Of a stretch of 61,461 nucleotides of DNA, positions 27,901 to 37,050 are shown in pieces. Location: positions 1-61,461 of the IMG/VR virus record IMGVR_UViG_3300009151_000077. The stretch is one strand, 5' to 3'. This stretch comes from a virus. The notes beneath the pieces were generated by a model. It made no database searches, was not told where the DNA came from, and saw nothing but the letters and a program-made list of their open reading frames with translations. Position 1 is the stretch's first letter; every line of letters begins with the position of its first letter. A program made the position numbers and the translations under genes.

Positions 27901-30900
27901 CTTGATGAAATATCTACCGATACTGAATTTAAAAAAATAATTGTAGCTAATTTAAAATCAGATATATTAAAAGGCAAAATAACTAAATCTGAAGCTGAAG
28001 CAAAACTTCAGAAAATGAACGAATTTTCAGGTATAATTCAAAACATGCCTGATGGACTTACCTCTGAACAACAAATAGAGTCTATTAATTTAATAGCTGA
28101 GAAAAAAAGATTAGAAAAAGAAATAGAAGGAAAAGATCCTTCTCTAGTAGATGCTCAAAAAAATAGAGTATCTGAGATAAATGAACAACTTAAAACAATA
28201 AGTAACAATGCCACTAAAAAAACCACAGAACAACAGCAAGGTAGCCAAGCAGAAGGCGGTGTCAGCCAATATCAAGGAGCTGGTGAAGGACAACAAAAAG
28301 ACGGGAATGCAGAAGGGGGACAACGGGAAGCCAAGGTCAATGAAGCAGATAGTGGCAATAGCACTATCCCAAGCAAAGTACAAGAAGAAGTAGCAACATA
28401 TAGAGCTGAAGAACAAGCTGAGCTTCTTAAAGCTATACCTAAAATAGAAAGCTATAAAGTTGATGGAAAGTTAGATAAAACTCTAATGCCTAAAACTGTA
28501 TTAGCTAAATATAATAAGATATACAATAAGTATGATAAATTAATAAGCCCTCTATTAGAAGCTACAACTGAAATAAAAATTGATAAGCAAAGTATTTCTA
28601 CTAATACTACAGAAGAAGTAGATAGAGTGAAATCACTTTCTATTGAGTCAGAGGATGGAGCTACATTTAATCTTGATGGTAAGAAGTATGACGGTCCTGG
28701 ATTAGTTGTTCCTGTAATTAGTATGAATACAACAATAGAAGATATAACTCCAGAGATGATATCTAAATTTGTTGAAGAACATGCTGATAAGATTGGAGAT
28801 TTTGGTACAGTAAAAGTTGGTATATATAAGTTTCCTAATAGTAATCAAGTATCTATAGACCTTAACATACTTGCACCTGAATCATCTAGAGATCAAGCAA
28901 TTGAGTTTGGAAAAATGTCTGGTCAAGAGTCTCTATTTGACATGAGTACATTTGAGAATGTTAAGACTGGTGCAACAGGAGAGAATCCAATGCAGTTTAC
29001 ACCACAGCAGTTTAAAGAAATTGCTAAGGCGTTGAAGGAAGGCAGGATGCCAAATGTATTTGGTACTCAAGAGGATACTAAAAATAATAGTAAGGAATCT
29101 ACAGCTAAGTCTGAAACTAATAAAGCAGACTATAAGCAAAACTTAGTTACTGCTGAAAATTCAAGAGAGGTAGCATCAAGACAAAAAACACCAATAAGAC
29201 AAAGGATAGCTAAAACAGTATCATTAGTAATGAGAGCTTTGCCTGGTGTTAAGATATATCTTCATAACAATGAAGCAGAGATGCATCAAGCCTTGGCAGA
29301 TTCTAGTGGTAAATCTTTAGAAGAAGTATCTAAACAGATAGGTAATTCAGCTGGGTCTCATATTTCAGGAGAGATTCATATAAATATGAATACCGCAAGG
29401 GAAAATACATTAATGCATGAGGCATTCCATGAGGCAATACTAAGGTCTGGAAAATCGGTTAAGACTATTATTAATTTTGCTAATGGACTTAAAAATATTG
29501 TATTAGATAAAGATGTTAAGGCTAAGTTAGATGATTTTGTTTCTATGTATAATTTAGATTCTAACAAAATTGAAGATCTTGAATACATTGATGAACAAAT
29601 AATATTAGAAAATAAAAGAAGAATAGCTGACGGAAAATTAGCTATGAATGCAAAAGAATCAGCTGATTATATTGACTATATAACTGAATCAACAAAATCT
29701 GAGGAAATGCTAGCAGAACTTGGTTCTATTATGGCTGAAGCGGAGACCGAACTAACAACTACAAAGCTGCATCAGTTCTTAAACCTAATTAATAGAATAG
29801 CTAAGAGCTTACGCTTACCTGTAATATTGAAGTCTACAGCAACTACACAAGAGGCCGTTGACTTTATTAATACTATGGCTACAAGTCTTAGGACTGGTGA
29901 GGAGATTGTAGGAGATAATGAAGGTGACGGTAAAATTAGAAGGCAAGCCACAGAAATCATGAAGGGAAATGAATCCCTAGAGAAGTTTGGTTTAAAAAAA
30001 GGAAAAAATATAACTAGAAAAATTGGCGAAGCCCTTGAAGCTAGACAACGTTCTAAATACGGTACAATTGCTCAAAAAGATAACTCTGCTGAAGCTCGTA
30101 AAAAAATATCTAACTGGATGGTTGATGAAGTAAAATACTTTGTCGAAATTATGGGTGATAAAAGTGGTAAAGGTTGGTATGGTGAGTTGTATCAAAAGTC
30201 ATTAGATAGAATGTCTAAGATTTTCCCTGAAATGAAAACAGATCAAAATGCAAGAGATTTGTTTACAATGTTGGTGGCAATTACATCTGATGGGCAAAAA
30301 GTAATGAGTAATTTTAAATTAGCAGCTTCTGCTTATGATTACTATAAGAAAAATGGAGTAATGCCTACCACTCTTCCAGGTCAAAGAGTAGCTTCTTTTG
30401 AAGCAAATCTAAAAAGAATAAATGAATTACTTATTGATTATAATGGTGATGTAGCCGCTATCAAAGAAAATTTGATGGAAGTTAAATCTATTCAAGAGAT
30501 AAATAAAGAGAGAAAGAAAGAAGGTTTAGAAGCGTTATCAACCAATTGGCCAGTTACGTTTAAGGCTCCATTCGCAGCATCTGTTTTTGGACCTAAACTA
30601 GGCATGTTCTTTTCTAATTTATCTGGAAACGAATCATATCCAACTTTAGATCGTTGGTGGTCTAGAACATTTAATAGATATAGAGGTACATTGATACCTG
30701 AATTAAAAAGTGGATTTACTAAAAAAGGTGAAGCTATTGGTCTTGATAGATTTAAGATATTGCTTGAAAGTCCATCTATGAGTAATGAAGAAGCACTATT
30801 AGCGTCTAAGTCTTACCGTGATTCATATGCCGCTAAAGGATACAAGAATGGAACTGAAGTAGAGAAAGCAGCAAATACAATATACAAAAATGCTTTTGAA

Positions 30901-33900
30901 AATCTTAATGATGCTCCATTCACTAAAAATGATCGTCAATTTATGTATGACACTATATCTGACGCTGTTAATAAATTAAATAAGCAGGAATATGATCTAA
31001 GTATTGCAGATGTTCAGGCTATTCTTTGGTATTTCGAAAAAAACTTATACAAAACATTAGGAGTTCAAGCAAAAATTGAAGGAATCAGTTATGAAGATGC
31101 CGCAAATTATACATATGATAAGTGGAAAGAGGCTGGTAATAAGTTTAACTACGAGATTAATCAATCTGAAGAAGGTCAATCTGTAGAGGATGAGGATATA
31201 GATGATACTGAACAACCATCCAAAATAAAACAGCAGAAGACCTTACAAGAAGAATTACCATTATATAAATTTGGAAATGAAATAACTACAACTATAGATC
31301 AAGATAAACCTATATCTGTTTTACCATTACCAGAAAGATATATGGATGGATATGAAGAAGCTACTGGTAAAAAATTAACTCAAAAAGATAAACAAAGTTT
31401 CCTATATAAATTAGGAAGAGATCATAAATATAAAAAAGGAGGCGTATATATTGATATATCAAATCTAGAAAATAAAGACACGGTAAATGGATATGTAGCT
31501 TCATCTGGAGAAATAAATATTGATCCAAAAACAGGAAGAGCTAGCCTTAATATATCTGAAAATATTTCAAGTCCTGAAGAAAGTTCTATTGGAAAGATTA
31601 TTAAAACAAATTTATTCAAGAAGAAAGCTGGATGGAATTGGACTTCAGATTCTGATAAATCAAGATATGATAAAGTAGAAACTTTAGTGTCTGTTGAAAT
31701 TGGAAGCAAACACGTTTATACCCTTGGTTTTAAATCAACTACACCAATACAGTTAAAAAATTATTCAGAATCTAAAAGCGAGCCTAGGTTAAGACCTACT
31801 ACAAAAGGACAATTATTTTTAGGTAATTATGTTGGAAATATTACAATAAGAGGTAAAAAACATCCTGTATATGATAATGTATACTCATACGATCAGAATG
31901 ATTATCAAACTTTAGATAGATTAAATTATAAATATTTAAAGCCTGAAGGACTACAAAGTTTTTATCCAGAACAAAGAAATGCAACATATAAAGAGCTAAA
32001 ATACAATCCATCAATAACACTAAAAGATAGATTAACAGATGCTGATCAATACATATTTGACAAACTAGGAATTAAGAATGCTGAATATGTATCTGGTGGA
32101 GTAGAAGCTTCTATTTATGATATAGGTGCTGGAAAAGTTATAAGAATATCTAAAAACCCTAGTAATTTTTCAAATAATCTTGTAAATAAAAAAATAGAAG
32201 GAGTTATTCCAGTTTATGCAACAGGTAAGGTTATTCTTCCTAAGAGAATGTTTGGTCTAGAAGATTACACGGGGCAAGTTATAAAAACAGAATCCAGAGA
32301 AGGTGGCTTAAAAGAAACCGAACCATTATATTATTCAATACTTAAAAAAGGAGATTCGTTAAATGTTAAAGAAGATTTAAATGCAATTTTAAATAAGCTT
32401 ATTAACTATATAACAAAAACACTTGATAAAAATATACGTTTTACTGATTCTATAGAAGATCAATTAACTATATTAAATGAACAAGAATTAGATGAATTTA
32501 AAAATAATCTTGACGATAAACAATTAAAAGATTTAAATAGAATAATAGAAATAAAAAACAATCTTAAAAAAATAGGAGTAAAAGAAAGAGACTCGCATAC
32601 TGGAAATTATGTTAGAAATTCAAATGGAGATCTTGAGGCAGTTGACCTTCAGTATGTTCGTTTTGATGAAGGATCTGAATTTAAAAAGACAGAAGAGAAA
32701 AATGTAATAAAACTACAAAAGACTCCACAAGAAACAAGAATGGATAATGAGTCTGAGTCTGTATTCAAGAAGTCATTAGATCGTGGAACAACTTGGGCTA
32801 AAGCTACTCAGAATGCACTAGACTACATACAGAAGTCAAAGTGGTATCAAGATGCAAACGACATAGATAGAGAGCAAAAGGTAAGGGACTTTAAGCAGTC
32901 TAAAAATCAAAAACTAAAGAAGGCACCATCTGTAGCTAAGATAATGGGAACTCCTAAGCCTAACATGGTCACTGTGAACGAGGTAGTTGCATTTAAGGAC
33001 CAACTAAGAAAAGAAGCCAAGGCAGCTAGAGAGGCCAAGGCTGACCTTAACTCAAAAAGAAAGTCATTAGGTGACGCCATCAAGGGAATGGTTAAGCTTG
33101 GAAAATTGAAGGCTACTCAAGCAGTCACAATCATCAAAAGAGTTAGTCAAGTAAACCTTGACAACCCAGTTATGGTTGAAAGACTTATTGACTATGCGTC
33201 AAGAGTATTTGAAAGAGCAGACTACCAAGAGAGATTAGACAGAGCATTCTCTTACAGAAGAGCGATCAGACGATTGTTGAAGTCAGATAACCAAGCACAG
33301 GTTATTGGTATGGCTAATCAGTTTACAAAGATAGATCCATCTATGGTTGAAAATATAGATGAGTATATCGCTATGGCTGATATAGTTAAGAATGCAGTGG
33401 CTCCTTCAAGAGCAAAAAAGTTCACTCTTGATAAGGAGAATTACTTTGATACTGATTCTGCAAAAGGTTTTGATATGGTATTAAGACAAGCTGCAAACAT
33501 AGAGACTGTATCAAACTTTGTTAAAGATGTACTTGAAAAACAAGAACAAAAATTAAAGGATGAGCTATTAGCTACTAATAATGATCTATTAGAATCTGGA
33601 GTTATATCTGCTGATATGACAGCAAAAGAGATACAAGAAATTGTAAACGCAATGAAAGATCCAGAATATAAAATGGATAGCCTAGAAAAAGAAAAGTACA
33701 TGAAGGCTTATCTATCAAAAAGATTTGAATCATTGGCATCAATTATTACAAATATTGTATACAATCCTAGAAACGAAAATCCACTTACTGGTGAGAAGAT
33801 GGCAATAGATGAAAAAGATAGAGCTATAATATTGAATTTACTAAAGGTAGATCTATCAGAGATGTCAAATAAAGATTCTATATTTATTGTTGAGGCAATG

Positions 33901-36576
33901 GATAACTTTATAACCAATGGAATAACTAGTAAATTAGAGGGTGCATTATCAACATACGAAGGAGAGCTTGGTTTAAAGAAAGAAATAAAATCTGGTAAAG
34001 TAGCTAGAGCATTGAAGCTTTACTTTAGCCCTAAAATAGGAAGATACTCTTCTGTAGAATTTACTCCACTACCACTTATGATAGAGAGGATGTTTAGTGG
34101 AGTTACAAGCGGAATAAGTGTAATGAAATCTATGGGACTTAATATTATTATTAATGGTGTTAATAAAGCAAATAATATTCATAACAAAATAATAAATGAA
34201 TACTACGATAAATTCATAAAGAATAGTAAAACATTTCATAATCCTGAAAATGTATACGAAAGAGGTATGCTTTCATTCTTAAAAAGAAATGTTACTGGAT
34301 CATTAGCAGAAATGAAGGCCGAAACAAATAGAAGGATTAATTTAATAACACAAAGTATTGATGTTTTAAGTAACTATGGAGATGAGTCTCAAAAAGCTAT
34401 GGCTGAAATTTATCAAAAATTATTTGATAAGTTAGGCGTAAGCACTGGAGACATAGACATAATTAACGCAAGAGCATCAAAAGAAAATAGAGAAGCTGTA
34501 GATTGGTGGATTAATGAGTGGTCTAAGCAATATAAAGATCTTGCTGATATAAGTTTATCTGTATATAATTATGACCTTGGAAGTGATTTAAACTATACTC
34601 CAGATCAATTCAAAACACTTAAGACAGAATCAATTGATAAAAACTTATTAGAGCGTAATTCATCGTTCTTAATAAGCATGGATAAAGTAACAGATAAGAA
34701 TAAGACAGGTGTTTTAATAGAATCAACTAGACCTACTAACATGGAGAAAGGTAGATATGTAAGTCTTGACTTTGATTCAAACAACTCAAACTCATTGAAG
34801 GGTGCATTAGTTGATATCAATACAGCCGCTGGAATAAGACAAGTTGATGGATTCTTAAATTCAGATCTATTAAATAAATTAATACCTACGGCTAAAGATA
34901 GAGATGCACTTAAAATAAGAGTAAACAGATACATAAGAAGAGCTAAAGGTAAAATAACCGTTCCTACAGATTTATATAAAGATGTTGATACTGTGCTTAA
35001 TTTTGCCGCGAGCCTTGGAGTTGGTAAGGCACTAGGTGGTGTACTACAGTCAGTAAAACAAACAATACCTATTGCACTAAGTACAGCTATAAACACTGGT
35101 AAGTTTAATGTAGCTGGAGTTGAATTCAATCAATGGCTTAATAAGACTGGAATGCCAATATCAAATAGAGGCATCGAGTCATTATCTACTATAGATTCTA
35201 TAGACAGAAGAATGGAAGCTAAAGGAACTAAGATTAAAGATTCATTAAAATGGATTGCAGAAAAACAACAGCTATATATAAAGTTTTTCTTGTCAAGACC
35301 AGATGTATTTATTGCAAGATCAGGTTTCGAGTCTTATTACTTACAGTATATGGGAGAGAAGTCTATAGACTGGGCCAATCATGAACCAAATCAAGACGCA
35401 TTAAACTATGCTCAATCTATGGTTGATAGACAGCAAAATATATCTGACCCAATGCTTGGCGGAGAGTTCTTAACATCTGAGGAATCAGTTAAAAGAATAG
35501 CTAAAAAAGTGTTATTCCCATTTGCTTCTTTTGCTTTAAATCAAAAGGCTAGATTAAATTCAGACTTAATAAATTTAGCATCTAAAACAACTAGCGAACA
35601 AGATAAAAAAATAGCAGCTAAATCAGCTATAGCTACGGTTGCTGAAATGGTTGCATACAGAGCTATGTCTGCTGCTATTGGTTATTCATTCTACAAGGCT
35701 GCTGAAATGGTAATCAATGGGTTTATAGGTGATGATGATGATGAAGATAAAGATCAAGATAAAAAATGGTGGATAAGTGCATCTAAGTTTCCAATTAAGT
35801 CAATGATAACTGACCTTGTATCTCCAGTACAGATGGCAGATCAATACGTTACTATGGGAACTGATTTCCTTTTATCTCTTGTTACTGGAGATACTAAGGC
35901 TGAGTTAGATGAGTCTGTTAAACAAGAAAATGAAATAAGAGCACTTAAGGATCAAGATCGAATGACTCCAAATCAAGAGGAAGACTTTAGACAAAAAGTA
36001 AAAGATAAGAGTACCTTTCAAGTTGGAAGTCAGTACGATCTTGTTAATGGATTTGGTATGGTTTCAATTGCATCAGACTTATACAAAAAGATATACTATG
36101 ACTATACTTTAGCTATGACTGGAGAGTTTGAGGATGAGTATAAAGGAAATATAACTACTAAGAAAATAAGACCAGTTGAGCAAGACTTAATGAAAAATAC
36201 TCTTATGTTCTCTGCATTATATGCCGCAGGTATTCTTCCAAAAGAATCAGATCAGATCGTTACAAAGGTTGTTAACATGGTTAAGAAGAACGCCATGTCA
36301 GAATCTGAGTATGAAAAATATAGTGAGTTCAAAACAGAATTTAAGCGTGAGCCAAGTCCATTTGAGATGGGAATGATTAAATCTGAAAAGAAGTACCAAT
36401 ATATATCTGACGATGTAAACTGGGTAAATACTAAGGGTGGATTAACATTAAGTCAAGGTAGAGAGTACGTTAAAATAATCAATACACTTGGTGAGGTTGA
36501 TAACAGTACTCTACTTGAGATAAAGGCTGGTAAGACAGCTGATCAAATAGTTAAGTCCATGAGGGCAAAGTTATAA
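24988..36576 (+). CDS. giant internal virion / polyvalent protein with metalloprotease-like and kinase-like motifs
   Basis: 3862 aa, about 19% of the window. N-terminus: two copies of NNIPSPxEFYG (residues 4-14 and 22-32), then repeated Tyr/Trp beta units. A Gln/Gly/Glu linker at about 1070-1140 is overprinted by another gene. HEAFHEA at about 1477-1483 is an HExxH zinc-protease motif. At about 2366-2390 a Gly-rich loop and VIRISK, and at about 2535-2555 DSHTGN followed by VDLQ, give a protein-kinase/aminoglycoside-kinase-like active site. The last 400 residues hold hydrophobic helices and an acidic DDDDEDKDQD loop. Place in the operon and size suit a virion protein injected with the DNA. No RNA polymerase DxDxD motif was found. 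Confidence 0.75.
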   Translation: MSDNNIPSPAEFYGKKKPSSTNNIPSPEEFYGTSLKKKGVSQSQLEEASTSSDISDNQGDQPSESLGDGDIYTYNGSTYKKRGNKWYKLSGGKYVPLTDGNVAQRVEILNSKAKKSVDRWANVTEENTNAKPKYRKDDYIDEVQNTDFNRTGDSRAIHEEALQMQREDIAQKEEEKSRNNNLLQNEGVYTGYPGKDGKIYKIIDNHWFEVDAPDPKFETLTQPGGENIYRKIEPKSDIDLYNKDQKWKPIDDQNRLKSLNKYFKKEASLDSMDQVFTNYDDSEEKKDNLYKIDDGEWKRLIPGASEYSTVLDENAINALNSRYNKNIEYKDKSSDKKQDLKLKFVDINSSLTGKTEEEAVRILEDKYGDYGFQFSQEGLFNIDRVRVKAANGKEITVEFDEKNSEEALKLRNFIEQNASNKSKYNLLNVIDKKVSAIGESYNDKYNISRAIPTDNSKTREEKEKYYNSEEYKKIFKSLSIDEMDEEVRRREREYPVTKGNIYNIYKQEKEKKYNLNDKKIKSLYEQLNIAENSGNKQLKKEVKSKIDTYLSDEVIKNQVMDYNIHLNDLVDSGKKLKTDIKQYELLVSDFNKSYASMSTEEVEKQKKILENKAEQLEIRRDNISTSFKNIEGSQKKINILAGEYISSKAKMGSFGGAIVNSFLTGAVKIIEPMVSASSSGYDVAFGVKESISPEEEKYYKDKGYSYEDIQNIKRNERYKSEKDKRREAVIGTIGSETTKEYISSKDNGFFEKALYGVAESAPAMLASLTGSSAASFGALASQSYSSIEDEMLGDEDFKTTTALDRSSIAIPYALLMGVLENYGLKNALKGSSLTSGILKGVISRSLKKMPSGAEKEVLQQIIDKEVKNVIAKGAIKIVNGALAEFETGATQSLVLDIGLKEIYNQYKDKTKNLTGGESFDTPDSFAEGASRVWEDGLMEAIGGVTISTFSNVSTGIVTGNISLYDEKDLKFLDEISTDTEFKKIIVANLKSDILKGKITKSEAEAKLQKMNEFSGIIQNMPDGLTSEQQIESINLIAEKKRLEKEIEGKDPSLVDAQKNRVSEINEQLKTISNNATKKTTEQQQGSQAEGGVSQYQGAGEGQQKDGNAEGGQREAKVNEADSGNSTIPSKVQEEVATYRAEEQAELLKAIPKIESYKVDGKLDKTLMPKTVLAKYNKIYNKYDKLISPLLEATTEIKIDKQSISTNTTEEVDRVKSLSIESEDGATFNLDGKKYDGPGLVVPVISMNTTIEDITPEMISKFVEEHADKIGDFGTVKVGIYKFPNSNQVSIDLNILAPESSRDQAIEFGKMSGQESLFDMSTFENVKTGATGENPMQFTPQQFKEIAKALKEGRMPNVFGTQEDTKNNSKESTAKSETNKADYKQNLVTAENSREVASRQKTPIRQRIAKTVSLVMRALPGVKIYLHNNEAEMHQALADSSGKSLEEVSKQIGNSAGSHISGEIHINMNTARENTLMHEAFHEAILRSGKSVKTIINFANGLKNIVLDKDVKAKLDDFVSMYNLDSNKIEDLEYIDEQIILENKRRIADGKLAMNAKESADYIDYITESTKSEEMLAELGSIMAEAETELTTTKLHQFLNLINRIAKSLRLPVILKSTATTQEAVDFINTMATSLRTGEEIVGDNEGDGKIRRQATEIMKGNESLEKFGLKKGKNITRKIGEALEARQRSKYGTIAQKDNSAEARKKISNWMVDEVKYFVEIMGDKSGKGWYGELYQKSLDRMSKIFPEMKTDQNARDLFTMLVAITSDGQKVMSNFKLAASAYDYYKKNGVMPTTLPGQRVASFEANLKRINELLIDYNGDVAAIKENLMEVKSIQEINKERKKEGLEALSTNWPVTFKAPFAASVFGPKLGMFFSNLSGNESYPTLDRWWSRTFNRYRGTLIPELKSGFTKKGEAIGLDRFKILLESPSMSNEEALLASKSYRDSYAAKGYKNGTEVEKAANTIYKNAFENLNDAPFTKNDRQFMYDTISDAVNKLNKQEYDLSIADVQAILWYFEKNLYKTLGVQAKIEGISYEDAANYTYDKWKEAGNKFNYEINQSEEGQSVEDEDIDDTEQPSKIKQQKTLQEELPLYKFGNEITTTIDQDKPISVLPLPERYMDGYEEATGKKLTQKDKQSFLYKLGRDHKYKKGGVYIDISNLENKDTVNGYVASSGEINIDPKTGRASLNISENISSPEESSIGKIIKTNLFKKKAGWNWTSDSDKSRYDKVETLVSVEIGSKHVYTLGFKSTTPIQLKNYSESKSEPRLRPTTKGQLFLGNYVGNITIRGKKHPVYDNVYSYDQNDYQTLDRLNYKYLKPEGLQSFYPEQRNATYKELKYNPSITLKDRLTDADQYIFDKLGIKNAEYVSGGVEASIYDIGAGKVIRISKNPSNFSNNLVNKKIEGVIPVYATGKVILPKRMFGLEDYTGQVIKTESREGGLKETEPLYYSILKKGDSLNVKEDLNAILNKLINYITKTLDKNIRFTDSIEDQLTILNEQELDEFKNNLDDKQLKDLNRIIEIKNNLKKIGVKERDSHTGNYVRNSNGDLEAVDLQYVRFDEGSEFKKTEEKNVIKLQKTPQETRMDNESESVFKKSLDRGTTWAKATQNALDYIQKSKWYQDANDIDREQKVRDFKQSKNQKLKKAPSVAKIMGTPKPNMVTVNEVVAFKDQLRKEAKAAREAKADLNSKRKSLGDAIKGMVKLGKLKATQAVTIIKRVSQVNLDNPVMVERLIDYASRVFERADYQERLDRAFSYRRAIRRLLKSDNQAQVIGMANQFTKIDPSMVENIDEYIAMADIVKNAVAPSRAKKFTLDKENYFDTDSAKGFDMVLRQAANIETVSNFVKDVLEKQEQKLKDELLATNNDLLESGVISADMTAKEIQEIVNAMKDPEYKMDSLEKEKYMKAYLSKRFESLASIITNIVYNPRNENPLTGEKMAIDEKDRAIILNLLKVDLSEMSNKDSIFIVEAMDNFITNGITSKLEGALSTYEGELGLKKEIKSGKVARALKLYFSPKIGRYSSVEFTPLPLMIERMFSGVTSGISVMKSMGLNIIINGVNKANNIHNKIINEYYDKFIKNSKTFHNPENVYERGMLSFLKRNVTGSLAEMKAETNRRINLITQSIDVLSNYGDESQKAMAEIYQKLFDKLGVSTGDIDIINARASKENREAVDWWINEWSKQYKDLADISLSVYNYDLGSDLNYTPDQFKTLKTESIDKNLLERNSSFLISMDKVTDKNKTGVLIESTRPTNMEKGRYVSLDFDSNNSNSLKGALVDINTAAGIRQVDGFLNSDLLNKLIPTAKDRDALKIRVNRYIRRAKGKITVPTDLYKDVDTVLNFAASLGVGKALGGVLQSVKQTIPIALSTAINTGKFNVAGVEFNQWLNKTGMPISNRGIESLSTIDSIDRRMEAKGTKIKDSLKWIAEKQQLYIKFFLSRPDVFIARSGFESYYLQYMGEKSIDWANHEPNQDALNYAQSMVDRQQNISDPMLGGEFLTSEESVKRIAKKVLFPFASFALNQKARLNSDLINLASKTTSEQDKKIAAKSAIATVAEMVAYRAMSAAIGYSFYKAAEMVINGFIGDDDDEDKDQDKKWWISASKFPIKSMITDLVSPVQMADQYVTMGTDFLLSLVTGDTKAELDESVKQENEIRALKDQDRMTPNQEEDFRQKVKDKSTFQVGSQYDLVNGFGMVSIASDLYKKIYYDYTLAMTGEFEDEYKGNITTKKIRPVEQDLMKNTLMFSALYAAGILPKESDQIVTKVVNMVKKNAMSESEYEKYSEFKTEFKREPSPFEMGMIKSEKKYQYISDDVNWVNTKGGLTLSQGREYVKIINTLGEVDNSTLLEIKAGKTADQIVKSMRAKL
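28208..28393 (+). CDS. overprinted small protein, DUF6496-like
   Basis: 61 aa in the +1 frame inside the giant gene. It reads as a real protein: NIKELVKDNKKTG, then SMKQIVAIALSQAKYKKK, matching the K-Q-x-V-A-I-A-L-S-x-A signature of the small DUF6496 family found in phages and bacteria. In the main frame the same bases encode a low-complexity Gln/Gly/Glu/Ala linker. Codons in the small frame favour AAG, GTG and GCC and the stretch is visibly richer in GC than its surroundings. Likely a small gene inserted into the giant gene that happened to leave the long frame open. Start ATG 28208; expression is unproven. Confidence 0.6.
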   Translation: MPLKKPQNNSKVAKQKAVSANIKELVKDNKKTGMQKGDNGKPRSMKQIVAIALSQAKYKKK

Positions 36577-36713
36577 CACCAGTGCAACATATCAACCTGT
36601 TGCTGTAAAAAGAATGGATGGTAAGCAAGTTCAATACGAACCCTTACCATCTTTTTTTTGTATATATAGTCCTCGACTACTGCACACATTTGTTCTACTG
36701 TGATACTTTCCAT
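36543..36713 (-). CDS. 56-aa ORF antisense to the late terminator
   Basis: Runs from ATG at 36713 to TGA at 36543 and overlaps the last 34 bases of the giant gene and its terminator on the opposite strand. A perfect -7 box ends three bases upstream of its ATG. The peptide has an amphipathic N-terminal helix, a KKK stretch and an aromatic C-terminal half. It could be a true leaderless gene, or the promoter could make an antisense RNA. Confidence 0.4.
   Translation of the reverse strand: MESITVEQMCAVVEDYIYKKKMVRVRIELAYHPFFLQQQVDMLHWCYNFALMDLTI
36617..36659 (+). terminator. intrinsic terminator of the late operon
   Basis: Nine-base perfect stem GATGGTAAG/CTTACCATC with an inner four-base stem GTTC/GAAC and eight T residues. 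It ends the + strand unit 41 bases after the giant gene. Confidence 0.85.
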
Positions 36714-36716
36714 ACA

Positions 36717-36724
36717 CAAATATA
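36717..36724 (-). promoter_or_regulatory. -7 box TATATTTG on the - strand
   Basis: Exact consensus, with a TTG 20 bases upstream that could act as -33 element. It points into the 3' end of the late operon. Confidence 0.5.
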
Positions 36725-36996
36725 GTTACAATACACATACAAAACAAGGGTAATGTGTTATATACTTTACAAATTGTAGGTGATTTGTTACTTATAAGTT
36801 ACATTATAACCAACCCTTTTACCAACCTTATACCAACCTTATTGCATGAATATTCTGGAAAAATTCATGCACTTTATATACTTATAGTGGAAAATTTCCA
36901 TCACTAAATCGGTTATATTCAGATTATGGTGGAAAATTCTAACAATGTACAGTAAAGCTTATTTATTGTCATTTGTTTGTTCAAGATTTTTTACAT
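36725..36996. other. non-coding convergence region with iterons and inverted repeats
   Basis: No gene is visible in these 270 bases. Three copies of ACCAACC followed by a T-rich stretch start at 36809, 36821 and 36832 (11-12-base spacing). A perfect inverted repeat GCATGAAT/ATTCATGC spans 36844-36870, and AT-rich segments with repeated GTGGAAAAT follow. Iteron arrays of this kind bind initiator or regulator proteins; a secondary origin, a terminus or an operator are all possible. Confidence 0.45.
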
Positions 36997-37031
36997 AAAA
37001 AAACCCCAACAATCCGAAGACTGATGAGGTT
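36997..37031 (-). terminator. intrinsic terminator of the early operon
   Basis: On the - strand a stem of about 12 pairs (one mismatch, two wobble pairs) with a UUCG tetraloop is followed by seven T residues, 20 bases after the stop of the metallophosphoesterase gene. Confidence 0.75.
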
Positions 37032-37050
37032 GATTTTATTATGATTGCGA

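Noticed and set aside
34605-35129. 174-aa frame on the - strand inside the giant gene
   Set aside because: Antisense shadow of a conserved coding frame; hydrophobic composition follows from the complementary codons and no promoter or leader is seen.
35731-35765. Acidic run DDDDEDKDQD in the giant protein as an RNA polymerase catalytic motif
   Set aside because: It is a simple acidic loop without the DxDxD or DxDGD context.
36577-36695. +1-frame extension of the giant protein past its stop
   Set aside because: It runs through the terminator hairpin, has no slippery site and the same bases are better explained by the - strand frame and the terminator.
37019-37031. CTGATGAGG on the + strand, as a fourth hammerhead core
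   Set aside because: No GAAA or stem III follows; the bases form the stem of the - strand terminator.
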